Positions 57,301 to 64,000 of a stretch of 64,000 nucleotides of DNA are shown piece after piece. Origin of the DNA: Metallyticus violacea (taxonomy: Eukaryota; Arthropoda; Insecta; Mantodea; Metallyticidae); contig CM060833.1 in assembly GCA_030762175.1 (NCBI GenBank), positions 158,728,501-158,792,500 on the forward strand, read 5' to 3'. Position numbers and translations under genes: made by a program. The notes under the pieces are model-generated. The model was not told the origin of the DNA and made no database searches. It saw only the letters and a list, made by a program, of their open reading frames with translations. Each line of letters opens with the position of its first letter. Within the stretch, counting starts at the first letter, position 1.

Positions 57301-58524
57301 GGTCCTTAAGTTTCCGGTTTCGCCTTCACAAAATCCTTATCTGTTAAGAAAATAATTGCAGCGTAACCTCCGCTCCTCTGTTTTCAATTTTTCAGATATA
57401 GTTACATAAAGAAGGCTATGTGTAGAAGATTGTGACATGTTCAAATGGAGTGCCGACCTGTTATTAAGTTTTTCATAAACGAAGGACTTACTCCAAATGA
57501 AATTAAATAGCGATTGGACGGTGTATATGAGGAAGCATCCCCCTCGTATTATGCCGTAAAAGAATGGGCCAAACAAAGCATTGAAGACAAAGAGCGTGCA
57601 GGTCGGCCCTTGGAGGTGCTCACTGCTGAAAACATCGCTCTCGTGGAAGGAGAAATTGTGGAATACCGGCGGCTCAAAGTTACAGAAATAGTAGAAAGGT
57701 TGGGATTTTCTAAAACAACAGTCCTTCTAATTATTCACGACCATTTAAACATGAATAAGTTTAGTGCAAGATGGATGCCTAGACTTCTTTCCTCAGTCCA
57801 AAAGCAGCAGCGAGTCATCTGTTGTTAAGCATTTTTGGAGCTCTGCCTTGGCAACGAGAGAGAAGTTCTGCAAACCATTGTTACAGTAGATGGAACTATG
57901 GTTCTCTATGATGATTCCATGTCCAAAAGAGAATCAATGAAATGGCATAAACCTGGCTAAGCACCGCCTCTAAAGGTCAAGGTCACTCAGTCAACCAAGA
58001 AGATCATGGCCACAATCTTTTGGCACTGTGAAGGAATACTCTTCATTGACTTCAAGGAGAGGAACACCACAGTAAATGGGGAGTGCTATGCTGGCCTACT
58101 GCACAGACTGCGTGCTTCCATCAAAGAGAAAAGGCGAGGAAAGCTGAGGGGTGGTGGACGCCTTCTTCACGACTACGCGCCTGTACACACAGCTCTTGTT
58201 CCAAAGGAAGCTGTGAAGAAATGTGGCTTCAAGGAGATCGACCATATACCCTACAGCTCTGATCTAGCTACTAGTGACAATTTCCTCTTCTCAAAAATCA
58301 AGAACAGCTTTCGAGGAAGGAAATTTAAGTGTGACGAAGAAATGATGGATGCTGCTTATGCCATTTTGCAGACAAGAATTCTGACTATTTGGGTTGGGGG
58401 GTTGAAATGCTAATTCAAAGACGTGAGAAATATATTGCAATAAAAAGTAACTATATTGAAAAGTGAAATATAGTTTTTGTATTGATTATACCTAGAAAAT
58501 AGTTAGGCCGGAAACTTATGAACC
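57301..58524 (+). mobile_element. mariner element, near full length (copy 5)
   Basis: Starts GGTCCTTAAGTTTCCGG after TA and ends GGCCGGAAACTTATGAACC before TA (1224 bp). Coding runs from ATG at 57437, with a one-base loss soon after the start, to TGA at 58463. Pieces in order are the HTH (VIKFFINEGLTPNEIK, SIEDKERAGRPLEVLTAENI, FSKTTVLLIIHDHLNMNKFS), then VDGTMVLYDDSMSKRESMKW where the first Asp survives but TGDET has become TVDGT. MATIFWHCEGILFIDFKERN follows, then LLHDYAPVHTALVPKEAVKK, with the second Asp kept, and PYSSDLATSDNFLFSKIKN, with the third kept. At least two frameshifts make it inactive. The open stretch 58006-58413 is the longest surviving part of any copy. Confidence 0.93.
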
Positions 58525-58531
58525 TATGCCC

Positions 58532-58532
<1 letters not shown>

Positions 58533-58571
<39 letters not shown>
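58533..58571. repeat. (TA)n microsatellite
   Basis: About 19 TA units, starting 7 bases after the mariner end. Confidence 0.98.
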
Positions 58572-58576
<5 letters not shown>

Positions 58577-59300
58577 GCCTTTTTATCAAATGGAATGAAA
58601 CAGAAATAATTAAATAATTAAAACCTTACGAACATCAGCAATGATAAAGCAAGTATTCCACGACTGCACAAGAACATATCACACAAAAATGAGGATATGG
58701 GATCACTGAGAAATATTTAGTAGCTCATTATAAACTACCTGATGAACTAATGATGTTCCATTCTGGGGATTAAAGGTGGTTCTGGGGAGGTTGGTTTGGT
58801 TGACTTCTGTCAAAACCCCGGGGAGTTCTAAAGCAGGAATTCCGTTGGTTAACTGTATCAGGAATTATTTCAAATTAACGCAACGTGGAATCGTTATTAC
58901 GAGCACACTAATGAATGTTTATCCATTAAAGGCAAAACCCCATGCCATCGAATAGACGTCAGTAAACAAACAAAAGAGAAACGAGATCGTGTCGCAGTTT
59001 TGTGTTTACATTCCACATGACACGGCGCTCTCTTAACGTGGTGTAAACACTTCAGGTACGTTGCCACGGCAACATCAGGGCAGGGGAATTTTAATTGCTT
59101 GTTCTAGTGACTGATGGAACAATTCTGCAGATTTCGAGTTGCAGTGGATAGCACCGGAATGTTAATGCTAGGGATGAAACGCAATAACTAAAACGTTATG
59201 TTGTAATTCTTACAAATGTGTAGTTTGCATTAAAATATTGGCAGAGGAGGCAACATATCGCAAAGGACTCGTATTTAGATAGGAACTTATTGATCTTATA
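58572..59300. other. No recognised feature
   Basis: Intron sequence without an identifiable element. Confidence 0.5.
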
Positions 59301-60206
59301 CAGAGGGTGCCAAAATGTATACACACTTTCACAGTAGATATTTATTTAATATATTTCAAAGTTGAACCGTAAAACAACAGTAGTGTGTAGTATGATGTTC
59401 TGTAAACAGATGTGACTTACATTCATTATGATAGCGTTGCTATGTGACAGGTAAATCAACAATGAACAAATGAAGCCAAGGTTATCGTAAATCAACAATG
59501 AACAAATGAAGCCAAGATTATCGTATGATGTTGAGTAAACAGATGTCACATTACGTTATGCTAGCGTTGCTATCACAAAATAGAGCCAAGATTATCGTTT
59601 GATCAGCGGAAAGCAATTTTGAAGTGGTATTAGAAAATCGATAATGTTGTTGCAGTTCAAAGGCAATGGAGACCTGTGCACGGAATAGAACCGCCAATGC
59701 GAGTAACAACTGCACACATTCGAGACAAATTTGATACTCATGGTACCGTATGCGATGTTCACAAGGGCAGATCTGAGAGACCTCGCACAGCAACAAGCCC
59801 CGCGCACTGGATCCAAGGCACTATCCAAGGCACTATCCAAGGCATCGGATAGAACGAAGAGATCCGATTGAGTTTCCACCGCGTTCTCTAGATGTTGGAT
59901 TCGAAACCTTTGGGGAACTCTTAAGGATGTTGCATACCGTAGAAAACCAGCTTAACTGGCAGCACTTCAGGAAGAAATTGAAACAGCATGTGCTACAATC
60001 GCTGAGGACACTTTCGCAAACGTTGCTCAACCAGTAGTTCAACGTACTCGGAAGTGTATCGACGTCGATGGTGGGCATTTTGAGCAACTGTTGTAACTGT
60101 AAATGTCTGAGAAGATTAACATTTTCTGTTTGTGTGAATTCAATTTTGCTATGTTAACACCGCTTTTTCTTTGTTTGAAGTGTATATACTTTTTTGGCAT
60201 CCTCTG
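59301..60206 (+). mobile_element. Tc1/mariner-superfamily element, longest copy (copy 6)
   Basis: Both ends (CAGAGGGTGCCAAAATG and TTTTTTGGCATCCTCTG) abut TA, giving 906 bp. The subterminal unit is partly tripled, with AACAATGAACAAATGAAGCC at 59458 and again at 59495. It keeps the most N-terminal coding: an HTH-linker EPPMRVTTAHIRDKFDTHGT then VCDVHKGRSERPRTATSP at 59685-59800. The core is replaced by a short tandem of CCAAGGCACTAT. Then degenerate SFHRVL and a GTLKDVAY-like segment lead to the LQEEIETACATIAEDTFANV tail and HFEQLL at 60088. The two minus-strand frames here are shadows. Confidence 0.9.
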
Positions 60207-61222
60207 TATGTGTATATGTATATTAGATAAAGTCACACTTGAAATTGCTATATTTCGAACTCGTAGAGTCTTCAATGGCAAAAAGTCATTTTAGCTTGTG
60301 TGTGTGTATACACATCCAGTGGATAAACATGGTGGGGGGACATGCCATTATGACAGGCGAAGAGCAGAGTTATTGTTATTGCTATATGAAATTAAAGTTT
60401 TATTTTTGTTTTTATTCCACCCTGTGTTTGTGAAAATCTAAGGCTGCAATCATAAACTGAATTTAACTGTAAGCCGTTTTCCCCATTGAAATCTATGGTT
60501 CACTTCTTAAAGTTAATTTTATTCAGTTCGTTGAGGATGAGGACAACGTTGGTTCCCGAAGACGTTTTTAATTATTTTACCTGCCTGGAAGTCCGATAGA
60601 AGTTATTTGAACAACTAACTGTACCTGTTGGTACACTGAGAATGATAGAATTGATCTTGAAAGTCAGCTAAATCAACCTGGTGTAACCGTTTGCGTTGAT
60701 ATCTCATGTCAAGGAATCTTCAGACCTCGGTTTCTCAATGCTTAATATATTTGGAAGTGTTGATTACTTAAGCCATTCAAGGACTGCACATGATGGCATT
60801 ACAGTGTCTATTACGCGAGAGTTGTGAAAGACTACGTTGAGGAAGTTTTTGATGGCAAAACGATTGCAAAACCAATTCCTTTAGATCAGTAGATCTCATA
60901 GCATTGTATTTTTTTTAAATGTAATCACAAAAGACAAACTGTACTCTACAAGCCACAATCTATTGAGGGTTTGAAATGAAAAAAATTGAACATGCTTTTG
61001 AAGACATATATTCTGATAAAAATGCTATGAGAAAGTAAGCTTAAGTACCCCCGATCACTTTCAGAAACGTACAGATACTTAGAAACAAATTTGACGAACA
61101 AATGTAACAAGTAGTCTCAATAAAGTATTAGTTCATAATTCAGTGTGTATTTTTGTACTGTTCTTTGCAATGGGTAGCGATTATTGGCGCAACCTATACT
61201 TGAAAAAGCAAAACTGACCTGG
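60207..61222. other. No recognised feature
   Basis: This is AT-rich intron sequence without an identified family. Confidence 0.5.
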
Positions 61223-61490
61223 TTTCTTCTTTCTCCTCCTCTTCCTCCTCCTCTTCCTCCTCCTCCTCCTTCCTCTTCTTCTTCTATGGTGCTACAATCC
61301 GAGATCGGATCATGGCCTTCCACAGTGACCTCTGCTTCGTCTATCTCCATCTTACGACTTCATTGATAGAGGGTAATATTGCAGGTGGACATGTGATACC
61401 GCACCCAGCCGGTCGTCTGTCACGCCCCACCTCTCCATCAGGCAACTCCCCAACTATCCTCTCCCAGTTCCATAGTTAAAAATCATAGGC
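61223..61490 (-). repeat. SINE-like repeat with (GAA/GGA)n tail, second copy
   Basis: Shares with 14164-14480 the segment TTCTTCTATGG.GCTACAA, a GAT.GG.CCATGGCC.ACCACA region, CGTC.ATCTTACGACTTCATT, GATAGAGGG.AATATTG and CTTCATCAGGCA.CTCC. The simple-repeat tail on the plus strand is a TTC/TCC tract at 61223-61285. The B-box end was not clear in this copy. Confidence 0.65.
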
Positions 61491-61508
61491 CTTTTCCATA
61501 CAAAGAGT

Positions 61509-61800
61509 GTCGGTCCTAGTGGTGTAGTGGTAACCATGCTTGCCTCCTAAACCCAAGATCGCACGTTCAATCCCGGCCAGGATCGATAGACGTTTTTGGG
61601 CGTAAAAATCCTAAGTATGGCTTCCTTCGGAAGGGAAGTAAAGTCATGGGTCCCGTGTCGTACATTTACGGCACGGTAAAGAACCTCAATTCTGAAAGAA
61701 GAGGCCTCTGAGCAAAATTTGTCGACCGTTTCACGCCCTGAATTGAATGGGGCGCTGATAACCTGAGATACTAAAGAGCGTTCATAAATAAATCAAAGGA
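61509..61800 (+). repeat. tRNA-derived SINE (GTGTAGTGGTTACC family), full length
   Basis: The head is GTCGGTCCTAGTGGTGTAGT with GGTAACCATGCTTGCCTCC and the B box CACGTTCAATCCCGGCCAGG. The body and tail follow in full (GGGCGTAAAAATCCTAAGTA, TGTCGTACATTTACGGCACG, GAGATACTAAAGAGCGTTC, ATAAATAAATCAAAGG). This is the best plus-strand copy and a good reference for the family. Confidence 0.93.
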
Positions 61801-62975
61801 TACAGAGTAGGAAAACTTCAAACGGCACTACAGGAATATTATTAAGAAATCGGTTAGGTTATCTGCATTTTCTGAAAGAACTAATGTATTTTCCTATCGT
61901 ATTATGACATTCTGTTGTAAAAGGAAGGAAATAAAAGGCTTGTTGGTGGTGTTTATTTAAATCCATTCCTACGCGAGTGTTTCGCAACGGTAAAATATGC
62001 CTTGTCCTTCTGGGTGAGAGCTTTGTACTGCATGGTGGATGATTTCTCCATGAGAGTAGGAAATAAGTCGTGTTTTGCATACTTTCTGATGTGCGGGTCG
62101 ACCGTAGTAACATGCGCTGTTGTCATAAAAGTTGACGCTCTGCCCAGACTGAGTTATTAAGTACAAAAACTTTTAGCTAGTAGTTGAACAGAGGATAACG
62201 AACAAAGTTGTAGGTGTAAGCAGTGCAAGTAAAACCCCAGCTTTTGTTTACATAAGAACGTGTACCCAATCCAAATAAAGCAGTTGTGACATTACTTTCC
62301 TTCGGCTGCCCTTATGTGGAAAAATGTGCTGATATTACAAAAACTGTTGTAAAGACCTTTTGGCGGCCTCTTTGAAGCCACTTACGACAACAATGTTGGT
62401 TACTGTGAATTAAGTACCACAAAGTGGCAAAACACCGTAAAGACTAACGAGCACTTGACGTGAGGGGCAGACGTCCCGGAGACGAGGTGCTAATTGCTAA
62501 GACCGGGCGCGCTGAGGCCGGTCATTGACTCTGTCCCTGGCAACAGTCCGCGATCGATAGCCACGCGCTGCATCCTGCGGGATGCATCTTCCCGAACCTG
62601 GCCACAGAGACCTGCATTATCCCTCTTCACCACTGGCTGAGCCTTTCTCTTCCTCAACATTTACTGAACATATGACAACTCAAACCTCACGTTTCATTAA
62701 TCTTTCGCTGAAATATACAAACAACTTCAATAACATGAATAATGTTAAACGTCATTTTATTGCAGGTGAAGATAAGCGCATTTTGGCACTCGGTTCCAAA
62801 TATAGGCTATGGAAAAATTACTTTCAATTTCAAACTGACGTTTTATTATTGTTGTTGTTGCATATTTATCAGGAACTCGCATCTCATCACTGCAGACAAG
62901 CAAAAGTAAAGACCGAAATATTTATAACCAAAAATTATTATTTGAAGAGGTAATATTCTCATCAGCAAAACAACG
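61801..62975. other. No recognised feature
   Basis: A GC-richer island with several CpG lies at 62440-62640 and could be regulatory, but I see no motif that proves it. The open frame starting at 62582 matches no family. Confidence 0.45.
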
Positions 62976-63247
62976 CCATGGTGACCCAGGTCGTTAAGGC
63001 ACGGACTCGTGAGCGGGAGGTCTGAGGTTCGATTCCCATCAGGACCGTTCTTCGTGACTAAGGTTTTTCCCAGGTTTTCCTCAGTCCTCATAAATGGCAA
63101 ATGCCGTGGAGGTACCCCAAACTTAAGCCTGGAACGTTTTCTTCCTTTAAAAAAGAAATTCTTTTTCCAATTTACCATTTCATTTCAGCTATCTCAGTGT
63201 TCACCGCCTGCGGTGCATCAGCAGTTAAAACGGGCGTTAAATATTAT
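62976..63247 (+). repeat. tRNA-derived SINE (TGGCCGAGG family), full length
   Basis: The head is ATGGTGACCCAGGTCGTTAA with B box GGTCTGAGGTTCGATTCCC. The body is complete (CTAAGGTTTTTCCCAGG, CCTCATAAATGGCAAATGCC, GGTACCCCAAACTTAAGCC). The tail CGCCTGCGGTGCATCAGCAG and AAACGGGCGTTAAA is present. The open frames over it on both strands are artefacts. Confidence 0.92.
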
Positions 63248-63529
63248 TAAAAAATCAGTAAAACAATTCAATTTGTTTTTCTCTAACCTCCCTGTTTCCT
63301 CCTTGAAATATTAACTGCTTTCACCATTACCGTTATTGGGCTTATTTTATTTTCTAATTATAGTGGCATCAAAAAGTATGTTGATATTTCTCCATTTGTT
63401 TGTTTTTGCACGAGCGTACTGCTAATGTTTTTACTGTTCACATAGATAGTTCTAGATCTAACAAGGAAGGAACAAATTCTTAGTTTATTTTTAAATATAA
63501 TCTTCCTTAAGGCCAATACATTTATTCTA

Positions 63530-63960
63530 GCAATTTTCGTCTCTGAAGCCATTATCCGGAAGGTCTGCAATATATTCTTCTACCAAGCGATCGCCTCTTG
63601 ATTTGACGTTAACTACTGATCAGTGATGAGGAGGAGTTTGAACTATGAGAACAGATAGAAGTCAGAGGGGGCGCCTAATCTGGGGAGTACGGTGGATGTT
63701 CCAACACTTCATACTTCATATCTCTCAATTTTAACTCGCTGTTACACTTTTGTGAACAGCTGCTTTGTCTTTCTAGAACTCTTGTCTTTCCCACCACCGC
63801 CTTTTCTACAAATGGAACTGACTTTGTTTTCTTTCGCGCTGAACAAGAGACTTCTGTCCACTGTTTTGCTTCTGGTGTGTGATCATCAGTTATCAGTTGA
63901 TACACAAAATCAGTTCTGCTACCGTTAAAAAGCTCCAAACAATGCTGCTGTATTTTCTGA
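63530..63960 (-). pseudogene. mariner transposase relic (fourth lineage)
   Basis: The minus-strand frame reads YQLITDDHTPEAKQWTEVSC then SARKKTKSVPFVEKAVVGKT and, after a jump, SQKCNSELKLRDMKYEVLEH and PPYSPD. It retains the PEAKQ..W and PKKTK segments that follow the first Asp region, lacks the HQDNAP stretch, and keeps the third motif. Below 63660 the frame continues degenerately, with RLVEEYIADLPDNGFRDE at 63530-63590 matching the mariner tail. This is a further mariner lineage, different from the AGTCCATAAG group. Confidence 0.7.
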
Positions 63961-64000
63961 CGAATGCTTGTTTGTTGTTTAACAAGCGCGGCATCAATTT

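Larger units (their letters stand above)
47640..64000 (+). other. Intron of the kelch-like gene reaching the window end
   Basis: The donor GTCAGT is at 47640. No acceptor followed by BACK or kelch coding was recognised before 64000. It contains the hAT, mariner and SINE copies and the polypurine tract listed separately. Confidence 0.6.

Noticed and set aside
62440..62640. CpG-richer island as a promoter
   Set aside because: It is only mildly GC-rich, with no TATA, Inr or coding sequence downstream that I recognise.
1..64000. CRISPR arrays, bacterial operons, rRNA, riboswitches, origins
   Set aside because: I saw none. The sequence is animal nuclear DNA, and the tandem units present are transposon subterminal repeats or microsatellites.

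Overview
This is a repeat-dense, AT-rich stretch of an animal genome, most likely a large-genome insect (inference). It contains GT-AG introns, mariner, Tc1-like, hAT and PIF/Harbinger relics, tRNA-derived SINEs with pol III A and B boxes, and long (AAT)n and (TA)n microsatellites. There are no bacterial operons, no CRISPR array and no intact tRNA or rRNA gene. The mix of elements resembles Polyneoptera such as cockroaches or termites, but the species cannot be fixed from sequence alone.

The one host gene I can support is a kelch-like (KLHL/BTB) gene on the + strand. Four exons lie at 12654-12855, 41020-41116, 44583-44704 and 47525-47639. Their splice phases fit together exactly (0, 1, 0, then 1 leaving the window). 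They encode a low-complexity N-terminus followed by most of a BTB/POZ domain. The rest (BACK domain, kelch repeats) must lie beyond 64000. Almost everything between 12.9 and 64 kb is therefore intron, including one intron of 28.2 kb.

The introns and the 5' flank are full of decayed mobile elements. One mariner lineage (ITR beginning AGTCCATAAGTTTCCGGCC) has five copies at 4.8, 22.3, 25.3, 33.1 and 57.3 kb. At least four other mariner relics sit at 15.3, 28.3, 49.3 and 63.5 kb. A Tc1/mariner-superfamily group with CAGAGGGTGCC ends has six internally deleted copies at 6.9, 11.4, 45.5, 51.9, 55.5 and 59.3 kb, several with a duplicated 97-98 bp block. Single relics include an IS630-like element (9.2-10.7 kb), a Tc1 element (19 kb), two hAT C-termini (13.1 and 48.4 kb), a PIF/Harbinger fragment (34.9 kb), a non-LTR retrotransposon RNase H and zinc-finger remnant (42.8 kb) and HTH fragments (40.2 and 43.6 kb). 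Two elements are structurally striking: a 1.08 kb foldback with a 3-bp ATA target duplication (36800-37882), and a 624 bp element whose left end is an inverted copy of its right end (32173-32796).

At least three tRNA-derived SINE families are interspersed, including a tandem pair (56 kb) and a tail-to-tail inverted pair (40.3-40.7 kb). An approximately 820 bp GAAA-rich polypurine tract at 50.3-51.1 kb creates the longest open frames in the window, and these are artefacts. I found no wholly new coding system. The most unusual items are the rearranged nonautonomous DNA transposons.
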